Shown: positions 24,751 through 32,993, counted from the first letter of the stretch. The stretch is 34,113 nt of DNA from an uncultured Actinomycetes bacterium (GCA_937927625.1 CALBSD010000021.1:1-34113); one strand, 5' to 3'. Made by a program: numbers and translations. The notes: a model not told the origin generated them from the letters alone.

Positions 24751-25546
24751 GTTCTTTGTGAAGATGCTTCTTAAACATCGAAATTGAATGAGCGCCGATA
24801 TTCACCACACTTCGCACTCCATCTCGTGAGACACGACCAAGCCCTTCAAAAATTTCCGTCTTGGAAGCTGACGTGACTGAAGTTTGATCCTCTTCAAGTA
24901 ACTGCTGAATTTCTTTGATGAATTTCTCAGCCCATTCATCATCCGCAATATCAAAGACATTAAAAAGTCTGTAATGAAGTAGCCGCTGGTCAGATCGTGT
25001 TTTGAATGCTTTAACAGAAATATGAGCCGATATAAAAGTACAATTTTCGGCAGCTCTGACCACACTTTCTGGAATCAAGGGGTCAGCGCTGATCTCTTCT
25101 CTGATCTCCCGCCGGAGAGCATTCTGAGGGGCTTCTCTTCCTTCAGTGGTTAAATACCATTTTAGAAATTTTAAAAATGACTTTCGAGGCATTCGAATTC
25201 GCAAATCATTTAAAACGTCATCGCCAGGTGATTCCGCAACACGTTCTTCGTATGAACTGATTCCCATATCTGCAAAAATCTTTTTGCATTCTCGCGGACG
25301 GTATTTTAAGACGCCACCAATTGGTCCAAGATACGCCGCGTGACCACGCTCTGGCGTGAGGATCAGCACATATAAATCATTGATTGGCAAACGCAACAAA
25401 GCTGAGCTTGAGAATCGAACCTCTGTACTGCGAAGAAGTAGGCACATGACCCTCGGGCCTAAGAACGGTGCGCGGTGTCTTAATCTCCAAAGTGAACCGA
25501 TTACCACAGAAGATGAGGGCAGTAGCCATGCGAAAATTCGGGACAT
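24716..25546 (-). CDS. NUDIX protein of SMODS-associated (Cap16-like) type
   Basis: This 276-aa protein has one weak N-terminal hydrophobic segment (about 4-20) followed by a NUDIX-like domain: LGPIGGVLKY (73-82), NDLRIRMPRKSFLKFLKWY (113-131) and a NUDIX box Glu138-x7-Arg146-Glu147-x2-Glu150-Glu151 (REIREEI). The GGVxKY ... NDLRxRxP ... FLKWF ... REFxEE order is, from memory, that of the SMODS-associated NUDIX domain seen in Cap16 effectors of CBASS. The catalytic Glu residues are kept, so nucleotide or nucleotide-derivative hydrolysis is plausible. No CD-NTase is present. The ATG at 25546 has no ribosome-binding site and is only 36 bp from the sdhB terminator, so it may be leaderless. It is followed by the overlapping membrane-toxin-like gene. 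Confidence 0.72.
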   Translation of the reverse strand: MSRIFAWLLPSSSVVIGSLWRLRHRAPFLGPRVMCLLLRSTEVRFSSSALLRLPINDLYVLILTPERGHAAYLGPIGGVLKYRPRECKKIFADMGISSYEERVAESPGDDVLNDLRIRMPRKSFLKFLKWYLTTEGREAPQNALRREIREEISADPLIPESVVRAAENCTFISAHISVKAFKTRSDQRLLHYRLFNVFDIADDEWAEKFIKEIQQLLEEDQTSVTSASKTEIFEGLGRVSRDGVRSVVNIGAHSISMFKKHLHKEREDEAVGRAEK

Positions 25547-25552
25547 GTCAAA

Positions 25553-25580
25553 ACATTAGTGTCCCCCAATGGAATGAAAA
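25553..25580 (-). promoter_or_regulatory. Possible cassette promoter
   Basis: On the minus strand TTTTCA (25575-25580) and TAATGT (25553-25558) are 16 bp apart. The latter ends 6 bp before the NUDIX ATG, consistent with a leaderless transcript. Both hexamers are imperfect. Confidence 0.3.
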
Positions 25581-25582
25581 AC

Positions 25583-25672
25583 AAAAGGGCCGAGGCGTTA
25601 GCCCCGGCCCTTTCATACTTCGTATTGCAATTACTTGCGTGCGAGATCCTTGCGGTTCGCAAACTTTGCCTT
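25583..25672. repeat. Direct repeat copy B (sdhB 3' end plus terminator)
   Basis: This is the partner of 23097-23186, 82/90 identical without gaps. It contains the true 3' end of sdhB (stop at 25631) and the operon terminator. Confidence 0.9.
25587..25613. terminator. sdhCAB operon terminator (copy B)
   Basis: GGGCCGAGGC and GCCCCGGCCC pair around GTTA with one A-C mismatch; AAAA precedes and TTT follows. It lies 18 bp after the sdhB stop codon. Confidence 0.85.
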
Positions 25673-26407
25673 GCGGTAATCCTTGTGCATGAGTGCGATG
25701 ACATCGATGCTGATTTCCTTCGGGCAAGCAGCTTCACATTCACCGTGGTTGGTGCATGAACCGAAGTGCTCGTCCATTGTCTCCACCATGTTCTCCACGC
25801 GGCTGTAGCGCTCGGCTTGGCCCTGTGGCAAACGGTTGAGGTGAGCAACCTTGGCAGCGGTGAACAAGTTGGCAGCACCATTTGGACATGCTGCAACACA
25901 TGCACCGCAACCAATGCACTCTGCGGAGTCCATTGCCGCATCAGCGATGGGCTTTGGAATTGGAATCAGGTTTGCATCAGGTGCACCACCGGTTTCAGCG
26001 GTGATGTATCCACCGGACTCGATGACGCGGTCAAACGCAGAACGGTCAACCATGAGGTCCTTGATGAGCGGGAATGCTGATGCACGCCATGGCTCGATGG
26101 TGATGGTTGCGTTGTCCTGGAACTGACGCATGTGCAACTGACAGGTTGCTGTTCCGCGCTGCGGACCATGTGCCTGACCATCGATCATGAGTGAGCAAGT
26201 TCCACAGATTCCTTCGCGGCAGTCGTGGTCAAAGACCACAGCTTCCTTGCCATCGTGAACGAGCTTGTCGTTCAAGATGTCGAGCATCTCGAGGAATGAT
26301 GCTTCATCAGTGATCTCATCGATGACGTGTGTCTCGAAGTTGCCCTTTGCCTGTGGCCCGTCTTGGCGCCAGATCTTGAGCGTGATGTTCTTAAGGTTGT
26401 GACTCAC
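25631..26407 (-). CDS. sdhB: Succinate dehydrogenase iron-sulfur subunit
   Basis: This 258-aa subunit carries electrons from SdhA to the quinone site. The [2Fe-2S] site is CREGICGTC (with a later Cys), the [4Fe-4S] site CIGCGACVAACP, and the [3Fe-4S] site CTNHGECEAACP. It is of the SdhB type found with long cytochrome b subunits (Bacteroidetes-like class). The start is GTG at 26407, in a GTGA overlap with the sdhA stop, so translation is coupled. The gene's last codons are repeated at 23145-23186, marking it as the insertion target of the adjoining cassette; the intact gene itself appears undamaged. Confidence 0.97.
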   Translation of the reverse strand: MSHNLKNITLKIWRQDGPQAKGNFETHVIDEITDEASFLEMLDILNDKLVHDGKEAVVFDHDCREGICGTCSLMIDGQAHGPQRGTATCQLHMRQFQDNATITIEPWRASAFPLIKDLMVDRSAFDRVIESGGYITAETGGAPDANLIPIPKPIADAAMDSAECIGCGACVAACPNGAANLFTAAKVAHLNRLPQGQAERYSRVENMVETMDEHFGSCTNHGECEAACPKEISIDVIALMHKDYRKAKFANRKDLARK

Positions 26408-28356
26408 TTGTAGCTCCTGGTTGCAAGGTGAACTTCTTCAAATTCAAGTTTCTCGACGTTGAGGTTTGGCTTCATCGGATCGCCGCCCCACTGCCATGCA
26501 GATACGTGGCAGTAGTTCTCGTCGTCACGAAGTGCTTCGCCTTCTTCGGTCTGGTACTCAGCGCGGAAGTGACCACCGCAGCTTTCCTGACGATCGAGTG
26601 CGTCCTTACACATGAGCATTCCCAACTGGAAGAAGTCGTCAACACGACCGGCCTTCTCAAGTGTTTGGTTCATGCTCTCACCGTTACCGGTGACGCGAAG
26701 GTCCGTCTTGAATTCGTCGTACAACGCTGGGAGATCAGAGAGTGCCTTCTTGAGGCCCTCTTCGGTGCGCTCCATTCCGCAGTAATCCCAAATGATCTTG
26801 CCGAGTTCGCGGTGGAAGTAGTCAGGTGACTTTGTTCCTCCGGAAGCCAAGTAACCGTTGAAGCGAATGCGTGCTTCTTCTTCGGCTGCCTTGAACGCTG
26901 GGTGATCGGTTCCAGGAATTGCCTTGTTAAGCATCGGTGCCAAGTAGTTACCGATTGTGTACGGCAACACGAAGTAACCGTCTGACAAGCCCTGCATGAG
27001 TGCAGATGCACCCAAGCGGTTTGCACCGTGGTCGGAGAAGTTTGCTTCGCCCGCTGCATACAAACCAGGAATGTTTGTCATGAGTTCGTAGTCGACCCAC
27101 AGACCGCCCATTGTGTAATGGCTTGCTGGGTAGATACGCATTGGCTGCTCGTATGGGTTTTCGCCGGCGATGCGCTCGTACATCTCGAAGAGGTTTCCGT
27201 AGCGCTCTTCAACGACTTCACGTCCGAGGCGGTTGATGGCATCAGCGAAGTCGAGGTACACGCCGTTCTTCTTCGGACCAACACCAAGACCCTTGTCGAC
27301 GGCGCGCTTTGCTGCACGAGACGAAATGTCACGTGGTGCAAGGTTGCCGAACGATGGGTACAAACGCTCGAGGTAGTAGTCGCGCTCGTTCTCTGGCACT
27401 TCGTGTGCAGGACGTGTTTCGTTTGGATTCGTTGGAACCCACACGCGACCGTCGTTACGAAGTGATTCCGACATGAGTGTGAGCTTTGACTGGCTGTCAT
27501 CGCTCTGCGGAATACATGTTGGGTGAATCTGTGTGTAACAAGGGTTTGCAAACAATGCGCCCTTACGGTGCGCACGCCATGCTGCAGTGACGTTGCATGC
27601 CATTGCGTTGGTGGAGAGGAAAAATGCGTTTCCGTATCCGCCTGTTGCAAGAACAACTGCGTGTGCTGCATGCGATTGGAGCTCGCCTGTGACAAGGTCG
27701 CGAACAACGATGCCCGATGCATGACCGTCGATGACAACAACGTCGATCAACTCTGTGCGGTTGAACAAGCGAATGCCGCCGAGACCAACTTGGCGTGAGA
27801 ACTGCTGGTACGCACCAAGCAAGAGCTGTTGACCTGTCTGGCCACGTGCGTAGAACGTACGGCTGACCTGTGCGCCACCGAATGAACGGTTGTCCAAAAG
27901 ACCACCGTATTCACGTGCGAATGGAACACCCTGGGCGACCATCTGGTCGATGATGTCGACGCTGTTTTCTGCAAGGCGATGCACGTTGGCTTCGCGAGCG
28001 CGGAAGTCGCCGCCCTTGACGGTGTCGTAGAACAAACGATGAATGCTGTCGCCGTCACCCTTGTAGTTCTTTGCACCGTTAATGCCGCCCTGAGCAGCAA
28101 TGGAGTGTGCGCGACGTGCGGAGTCGTGGAAGGTGAACGCGTCGACTTGGTAACCAAGTTCGGCGAGTGTTGCTGCAGCGGATGCACCAGCAAGACCGGT
28201 TCCGACAACAATGACTTTGAACTTGCGCTTGTTGTTGGGGTTAACCAACTTCATGTTGTCTTTGTAAGAGTTCCACTTGTCGGCCATTGGGCCAGCGGGA
28301 ATCTTGCTATCCAACTTGACTGTGTTCTGCGCAAGCAGTTGATCTGTGAGGCTCAT
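26404..28356 (-). CDS. sdhA: Succinate dehydrogenase flavoprotein subunit
   Basis: This 650-aa subunit oxidises succinate to fumarate. It has the FAD-binding motif VVGTGLAGASAAATLAELGY, the covalent-flavin His in RRAHSIAAQGG, IHPTCIPQSDD, the SHYTMGGLWVDYE substrate region with conserved His, and GLYAAGEANFSDHGANRLGAS (two adjoining pieces of the FAD domain). The pattern follows the class with KxxGLYAAGE, related to the Bacteroidetes and epsilonproteobacterial flavoproteins. It starts 18 bp after sdhC and overlaps sdhB. A long antisense frame runs across it but is an artefact of codon bias. Confidence 0.97.
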   Translation of the reverse strand: MSLTDQLLAQNTVKLDSKIPAGPMADKWNSYKDNMKLVNPNNKRKFKVIVVGTGLAGASAAATLAELGYQVDAFTFHDSARRAHSIAAQGGINGAKNYKGDGDSIHRLFYDTVKGGDFRAREANVHRLAENSVDIIDQMVAQGVPFAREYGGLLDNRSFGGAQVSRTFYARGQTGQQLLLGAYQQFSRQVGLGGIRLFNRTELIDVVVIDGHASGIVVRDLVTGELQSHAAHAVVLATGGYGNAFFLSTNAMACNVTAAWRAHRKGALFANPCYTQIHPTCIPQSDDSQSKLTLMSESLRNDGRVWVPTNPNETRPAHEVPENERDYYLERLYPSFGNLAPRDISSRAAKRAVDKGLGVGPKKNGVYLDFADAINRLGREVVEERYGNLFEMYERIAGENPYEQPMRIYPASHYTMGGLWVDYELMTNIPGLYAAGEANFSDHGANRLGASALMQGLSDGYFVLPYTIGNYLAPMLNKAIPGTDHPAFKAAEEEARIRFNGYLASGGTKSPDYFHRELGKIIWDYCGMERTEEGLKKALSDLPALYDEFKTDLRVTGNGESMNQTLEKAGRVDDFFQLGMLMCKDALDRQESCGGHFRAEYQTEEGEALRDDENYCHVSAWQWGGDPMKPNLNVEKLEFEEVHLATRSYK

Positions 28357-28374
28357 GTTTATTGCTTTCTTCGA

Positions 28375-29157
28375 TCAGCCGACAATGCCGGCCATAACTG
28401 CGATGGGGAATGACACGTTGCCGATGACAACGATGGCGGCGAAACCGGTGGCAAAGCCACGGCGCCACTTGTTAAAGCGTGGGTTGTTCCAACCGAATGA
28501 CTGGAAGATGCTCCATGCACCGTGGAAGAGGTGCACACCAAGCAACACGTTTGCGAACACGTAGAACAACGCAACTGGCGTGCGCTGGAAGCTGAAAACC
28601 ACTGCGTCGTACACGTTCTTGACTGGCTCTTCACCATGAGCGCCGACTGTTGTCATTGCACCGGTTGCTGTGTTGACCACACCAAAGGTGAGGTCAAGAA
28701 GGTGCCAGATGATGAAAGCAAGGACCACAAGACCCGACAAGCGCATCGTGCGGCTAGCGAAGTTTGCGATTTGGTAGTCGCGCGCGCTCTGGTACTTCAC
28801 AGGACGTGCCTTGCGGTTCAACTGTGTGAGCGAGAAGGCTGCGTGCAAGTGCAATGCCAAAGCGGTGATGAGGCCACCACGAAGGATCCACAGCACCACG
28901 CCCTCTGGCGCGATGGGGACCAACAGGTTCTCAAGGAAGTGGGCGTACTCATTGAGGTGCACGGCACCCAGGTACATCTTCAGGTTGCCAATCATGTGAA
29001 AGACAACAAAGCCCATCATCATGATTCCGGTGGCTCCCATGACGTACTTCTTGCCCACTGCAGTGGAATAGAGGTCAATCAGGAAGGGACGACGCTTCTT
29101 GGATCGAGTGGCGGTACCAGTGACTGGACCGCGCTGGCTCGTTACTACTTGTGCCAT
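28375..29157 (-). CDS. sdhC: Succinate dehydrogenase cytochrome b subunit (b558 type)
   Basis: This 260-aa membrane subunit has five helices (starting near YVMGATGIMMMGFVVFHMIG), with histidines in FHMIGN, LHLHAAF, IWHLLDLTFG and GVHLFHGAW fitting two heme ligand pairs. It matches the SdhC b558 family, which anchors SdhAB without a SdhD subunit. The ATG at 29157 is preferred: GGAG stands about 13 bp upstream and MAQVVTSQ is a reasonable soluble N-terminus; the extra 32 codons of the open frame are outside the family. It is first in sdhCAB and faces hppA, with a 207-bp region between. Confidence 0.92.
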   Translation of the reverse strand: MAQVVTSQRGPVTGTATRSKKRRPFLIDLYSTAVGKKYVMGATGIMMMGFVVFHMIGNLKMYLGAVHLNEYAHFLENLLVPIAPEGVVLWILRGGLITALALHLHAAFSLTQLNRKARPVKYQSARDYQIANFASRTMRLSGLVVLAFIIWHLLDLTFGVVNTATGAMTTVGAHGEEPVKNVYDAVVFSFQRTPVALFYVFANVLLGVHLFHGAWSIFQSFGWNNPRFNKWRRGFATGFAAIVVIGNVSFPIAVMAGIVG

Positions 29158-29364
29158 GTAAAGGGACTCCTTGCCGGCTGGGGGTTCCAGCGGTGCAATT
29201 GCGAAGGAAACGGTACCCCCCAAAGGACCCTCAAGGGAAACCAAAGTGGTCACAGCCTCAGAACCACGGATTCCCCATCCCTGTGTCCTGCTTCACTACT
29301 GTTTCCCTGTCCACTTAGCGGGCTTGCCAAATGGCGGGCCCCGTAACCTGCCAGGAGTTTTTCG
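29158..29364. other. Divergent intergenic region sdhC-hppA
   Basis: These 207 bp must hold promoters for both sdhCAB (minus) and hppA (plus). No convincing -35/-10 pair with normal spacing, riboswitch or gene could be seen; the only clear signal is AGGAG at 29353-29357 before the hppA GTG. Confidence 0.5.
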
Positions 29365-31749
29365 GTGTCAGGAATATTTGCAGCTGAGGGCGGCTACCAG
29401 GAGTTCGTACTCAAGGGCGGAGAATGGTTGGTGTTGTGGCTTGCAGCCGCAGCAGCAATCCTTGCCATCGCCGTTGGGTTCTTCTTGGTCCGCTCTGTTA
29501 TGGCGTCCGATGAAGGTACGCCCAAGATGAAGGAAATCGCTCAGGCGATTCAAGAAGGCGCTTGGGCATATCTCAAGCGTCAGTTCAAGACCATCGGACT
29601 CATTCTGATTCCACTCGTCATCATCGTGTTTGTCACATCCACCAAGATCTTGAAGGGCGACGGCTCTACCGCTTTGTCGCAGACACAAGCTGGTTTGTGG
29701 CGCACCGTTGCTTTCGTGCTCGGTTGTTCCGCTTCTGGCCTCATCGGCTACATCGGCATGACCCTTGCAACTCGCGGCAACGTTCGCACCGCAGCAGCAG
29801 CTCTCACCAACTCGATGCCAAAGGCGCTTGATGTTGCCTTCCGCACCGGTGGTGTTGCTGGCATGTTCACCGTTGGCCTCGGTCTCATTGGTGCAACAGG
29901 CATCATCATGATTTTCCAGAACACATCCAGCGTCATTCTCGTTGGATTCGGTTTTGGTGGATCCTTGCTCGCACTCTTCCTTCGCGTGGGTGGCGGCATC
30001 TTCACAAAGGCAGCCGACGTTGGTGCTGACCTTGTGGGCAAAGTTGAAGCAGGCATTCCTGAAGACGACCCACGCAACCCTGCAACCATCGCCGACAATG
30101 TGGGCGACAACGTAGGTGACTGCGCCGGTATGGCCGCCGACCTTTTCGAAAGCTACGAAGTCACACTCGTTGCATCGATCATTCTCGGTGTTGCTGCGTT
30201 TAAGTCCATTGGCTTGAACCCAGCAATGGGCCTTGTGTTCCCGATTGCTGCCCAAGCAATCGGTGTTATCTCTTCCATCGCTGGTGTCTTTGCTGTGAAG
30301 GCAAAGGAAGGCGAGATGGACGCATTAAAGCCGATCAACAAGGGCTTCATAGTTGCTAGTGCAATCACACTTGTCGGAACTCTTGCGCTTGCACTCAAGT
30401 ACATCGGAAACGCCAAGGCGACACTCTCACAGGCGCTCGTCGGTATTGACAATAAAGAGGAAATTGCAAAAGTAACGACTGAGTTCAAGCGTGTTGTCCC
30501 AATGAGCGGTGCTGGTTGGCGCGTCTTTGGCGCTATTGCAATCGGTCTCGTTCTTGCACAGCTCATTAGCCGTCTCACCGAGTACTACACCTCGACACAT
30601 TTCCGTCCTGTGCAAGAAATTGCAGAGTCCGCAGAAACTGGTCCAGCAACTGCAGTTCTTTCGGGTACGGCATTCGGACTTGAATCAAGCGTGTACGCAG
30701 TCATCGCAATTGCAATCGCAATCGGTGTTGCACTTGCACTTGGTGGCGGCAACCTCACCTTCTCGCTCTATCTCGTTGCACTCACCGGTATCGGCATGTT
30801 GTCGACAACCGGCGTGATTGTTTCGGAAGACACCTTCGGTCCTGTGTCTGACAACGCTGCAGGTATTGCAGAAATGTCAGGCGAGTTCCATGGTCAGCCA
30901 GAGCGCATCATGGTGAGCCTTGACGCAGTGGGTAACACCACCAAGGCAGTGACAAAGGGCTTCGCAATTGGTTCAGCAGTGATTGCTGCTGTCGCATTGT
31001 TTGCATCATTCATTGAGACTGCTGGTTCACAGCTCGGCATCAAGGCAGAGAGCCTTGCTGACGGCGTGTTCAAGGCGAAGGAACTTGCAATCAACGTTGC
31101 AGATCCGAAGATCTTCATTGGTCTTCTTCTTGGTGGCGCAGTGCCATTCCTTTTCTCAGCTCTTGCGATCCGCGCCGTTGGCCGCACCGCTGGTGTGGTG
31201 GTGCAGGAAGTGCGTAACCAGTTCCGCGATGGCGGAATCATGGCTGGCACAAAGAAGCCCGAATACGGTCCCGTGATCGACATCTGTACAGAAGCATCAC
31301 TGCGCGAGTTGGCAACACCAGCTCTTCTTGCAGTGCTCACTCCCGTCATCGTCGGTTTCGGTATCGGTTGGCAGGCACTTGGTGGTTTCCTCGCAGCAGG
31401 AATCCTCACCGGCCAGCTCATGGCGAACTACCTCAGCAATGCAGGTGGCGCATGGGACAACGCCAAGAAGTACATCGAAGATGGACACCACGGCGGTAAG
31501 GGTTCAGACCCATACAAGGCAGCTGTTGTTGCCGACACCGTTGGTGACCCATTCAAGGACACTGCTGGCCCTGCACTCAACCCGCTCATCAAGGTGATGA
31601 ACCTTGTGTCGTTGTTGATTCTTCCAGCAATCATCACAAATCAGCATGACGACGCAAAGCGTCTCATCATTGCTGCAATTGCCGTTGTAATTCTCGGTGG
31701 TTCGGTCATCCGTTCTAGCCGTCAGCGTTCAGCAATTTCAGCTAACTGA
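29365..31749 (+). CDS. hppA: Membrane-bound H+-translocating pyrophosphatase (K+-independent type)
   Basis: This 794-aa integral membrane protein hydrolyses pyrophosphate and pumps protons. About 15-16 hydrophobic segments are visible. The catalytic loop has DVGADLVGKVEAGIPEDDPR and NPATIADNVGDNVGDCAGM; later come the DNAAGIAEM loop and DTVGDPFKDTAGPALNPL near the end. GNTTKAVTKG has Lys where K+-dependent enzymes have Ala, so it is assigned to the K+-independent class. The start is GTG at 29365 with AGGAG 7 bp upstream. It may save energy from the pyrophosphate released in biosynthesis. It ends in a strong terminator. Confidence 0.97.
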   Translation: MSGIFAAEGGYQEFVLKGGEWLVLWLAAAAAILAIAVGFFLVRSVMASDEGTPKMKEIAQAIQEGAWAYLKRQFKTIGLILIPLVIIVFVTSTKILKGDGSTALSQTQAGLWRTVAFVLGCSASGLIGYIGMTLATRGNVRTAAAALTNSMPKALDVAFRTGGVAGMFTVGLGLIGATGIIMIFQNTSSVILVGFGFGGSLLALFLRVGGGIFTKAADVGADLVGKVEAGIPEDDPRNPATIADNVGDNVGDCAGMAADLFESYEVTLVASIILGVAAFKSIGLNPAMGLVFPIAAQAIGVISSIAGVFAVKAKEGEMDALKPINKGFIVASAITLVGTLALALKYIGNAKATLSQALVGIDNKEEIAKVTTEFKRVVPMSGAGWRVFGAIAIGLVLAQLISRLTEYYTSTHFRPVQEIAESAETGPATAVLSGTAFGLESSVYAVIAIAIAIGVALALGGGNLTFSLYLVALTGIGMLSTTGVIVSEDTFGPVSDNAAGIAEMSGEFHGQPERIMVSLDAVGNTTKAVTKGFAIGSAVIAAVALFASFIETAGSQLGIKAESLADGVFKAKELAINVADPKIFIGLLLGGAVPFLFSALAIRAVGRTAGVVVQEVRNQFRDGGIMAGTKKPEYGPVIDICTEASLRELATPALLAVLTPVIVGFGIGWQALGGFLAAGILTGQLMANYLSNAGGAWDNAKKYIEDGHHGGKGSDPYKAAVVADTVGDPFKDTAGPALNPLIKVMNLVSLLILPAIITNQHDDAKRLIIAAIAVVILGGSVIRSSRQRSAISAN

Positions 31750-31762
31750 TCAACCTGTACAC

Positions 31763-31794
31763 AAAGGGCCCGGGCAGCGATGCTCGGGCCCTTT
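31763..31794 (+). terminator. hppA terminator
   Basis: AAAGGGCCCGGGCA (31763-31776) and TGCTCGGGCCCTTT (31781-31794) pair over 14 bp with one G-T pair and a GCGA loop. Confidence 0.92.
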
Positions 31795-31820
31795 GCTATT
31801 ACCCCACTAGCGTTCATTGA

Positions 31821-32447
31821 ATGCTCGCACTGCTTAACCCCGAAGATCTTCTCGCTAGTGGAGGCATCCTCCTTCTTGGAGCAATCATCTTTGCTGAATC
31901 CGGATTGCTCATCGGATTCTTTCTTCCTGGCGACTCACTTCTCTTCATCGCCGGCTTTTTCTCCAGCAGTGCGGCAAAGAGCGTTTCAGATGTTCATCTT
32001 TCACTTCCGCTCGTCATGCTTGTCGCAGCCGCGATGGCAATCATTGGTGACCAAGTTGGTTATGTCATCGGCAATAAGGCGGGCCCTGCTTTATTCAACC
32101 GCCCGAAGTCGCGACTGTTCGACCCTGCACATGTTGCGAAAGCACAGGGCTTCTTCGACAAATACGGAGCTCGCACCATCATCCTTGCTCGCTTCGTTCC
32201 GATTGTTCGCACGTTCGCACCAGTTGTCGCTGGCGTGGGCAGCATGCACTACCGAACCTTCGTTCGCTACAACATCATTGGTGGCATTCTCTGGGGATGC
32301 GGGTTGCCACTACTCGGCTACTTTCTTGGACAGTTCGACATCGTGAAGGACCACATTGAGATAGCTGTTCTCGCCGTCGTTGCACTTTCGTTGTTGCCAG
32401 TGGCTGTTGAATTCATCAATCATCGTCGCAACAAGTCAAAGCACTAG
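31821..32447 (+). CDS. DedA-family membrane protein
   Basis: This 208-aa DedA (SNARE-associated/VTT) protein has the hallmarks IIFAESGLLIGFFLPGDSLLF, GDQVGYVIGNKAG, FFDKYGARTIILARFVPIVRTFAP and GILWG. Acidic (Glu, Asp) and arginine residues in the membrane loops are those conserved in the family. DedA proteins are linked to lipid-carrier (undecaprenyl phosphate) recycling and membrane homeostasis; the substrate here is unknown. The start is ATG 31821, after the hppA terminator. It is followed 13 bp later by the SCP2-like gene. Confidence 0.93.
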   Translation: MLALLNPEDLLASGGILLLGAIIFAESGLLIGFFLPGDSLLFIAGFFSSSAAKSVSDVHLSLPLVMLVAAAMAIIGDQVGYVIGNKAGPALFNRPKSRLFDPAHVAKAQGFFDKYGARTIILARFVPIVRTFAPVVAGVGSMHYRTFVRYNIIGGILWGCGLPLLGYFLGQFDIVKDHIEIAVLAVVALSLLPVAVEFINHRRNKSKH

Positions 32448-32460
32448 GCAGACTGCACTC

Positions 32461-32850
32461 ATGCGTTATCTGAGTTTGGAATGGTTAGAGGCGATGCAGG
32501 CACAGGTGGCCGCATCGGAATCGCTGACTCAATTGGCAAGCACTAACAGCATCGGCGTCACACAAGTTGTCACCGATGGACCTGAAGGAACGATCGTGTA
32601 TCACCTACAAGTTGGTGATGGAGTTGCTGTATTCGGACCGGGACCTGCATCCAATGAACATGTCCGCATGGAACAGTCATGGCAGACAGCGGTTGATGTC
32701 GCAACAGAGGCTGTCCCTGCACAAGAGGTTTTCATGAAGGGCCTCGTCAAGATCTTTGGCGACCCACAGAGCATCATGGAAAACGTTGCTGTCTTCGCCG
32801 CTCTTGACACCGCTTTCACTGCGGTGCGCGGCATCACCGAGTATCGGTAG
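32461..32850 (+). CDS. SCP2 sterol-carrier-like domain protein
   Basis: This 129-aa soluble protein resembles the SCP2 lipid-binding domain: a first helix MRYLSLEWLEAMQAQVAAS, a beta region GTIVYHLQVGDGVAVFGPGP, and QEVFMKGLVKIFGD, the typical MxGKxxxxGD-like end. Such small proteins bind hydrophobic ligands; no ligand can be named. The start is ATG 32461, fitting the beginning of the domain; the frame is open further up into the dedA gene but those codons are not part of it. Its stop is 2 bp from the stop of the small peptide gene on the other strand. Confidence 0.8.
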   Translation: MRYLSLEWLEAMQAQVAASESLTQLASTNSIGVTQVVTDGPEGTIVYHLQVGDGVAVFGPGPASNEHVRMEQSWQTAVDVATEAVPAQEVFMKGLVKIFGDPQSIMENVAVFAALDTAFTAVRGITEYR

Positions 32851-32852
32851 AT

Positions 32853-32993
32853 CTACCGAGAAGCAGCCGTGACAGCGGTTGTAACGCTGTGTGAGGCCCC
32901 AGCGTCCCCATTGCTACCCCAGAAGGCGGAAACAACGCCCAAGAGGCCTGCAGCTGCAAATACGGCCACTCTGGCTAAGGACTTCTTCTTCAT
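32853..32993 (-). CDS. Short putative secreted peptide (46 aa)
   Basis: This short frame starts at ATG 32993 with MKKKSLARV, continues into a hydrophobic core AVFAAAGLLGVVSAFWG and ends in a small polar part rich in Ser, Thr and Ala. A strong ribosome-binding site GGAGG is 7 bp before the ATG. The Lys-rich start plus hydrophobic core is a normal signal peptide or signal-anchor pattern; an Ala-Gly-Ala stretch at 31-33 could be a cleavage site. If processed, only a peptide of about 13-20 residues would be released. No family is recognised. It lies between the SCP2-like gene and the mdh terminator, with a palindromic leader upstream. Confidence 0.6.
   Translation of the reverse strand: MKKKSLARVAVFAAAGLLGVVSAFWGSNGDAGASHSVTTAVTAASR

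Larger units (their letters stand above)
23187..25582. mobile_element. AT-rich two-gene cassette inserted at the sdhB 3' end
   Basis: This unique 2,396-bp segment lies between the two 90-bp direct repeats. Two sample lines count 17/60 (24541-24600) and 18/60 (25141-25200) G+C, against 35/60 in a line of sdhA (27001-27060). It carries two overlapping minus-strand genes and no integrase or transposase. The repeats restore an intact sdhB end and terminator on the right and leave a gene-end fragment on the left, as expected for integration into a gene's 3' end or for cassette exchange by recombination between terminators. Confidence 0.65.

Noticed and set aside
23194..25546. Classical CBASS operon
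   Set aside because: A Cap16-like NUDIX domain is suspected, but no CD-NTase (GS motif with paired Asp), E1/E2/JAB or HORMA/TRIP13 gene is present in the window.
23187..25582. IS element or prophage
   Set aside because: No transposase, integrase or phage structural gene and no terminal inverted repeats; the flanks are long direct repeats instead.
27078..27740. Open frame of 220 codons in another frame of sdhA
   Set aside because: It lies wholly within conserved sdhA sequence and translates to Thr/Ser/His-rich sequence without any motif.
29368..30255. Long minus-strand open frame (295 codons) opposite hppA
   Set aside because: The plus strand encodes a textbook pyrophosphatase here; the antisense translation is Cys/His/Glu-rich low-information sequence, as expected from the codon bias of the real gene.
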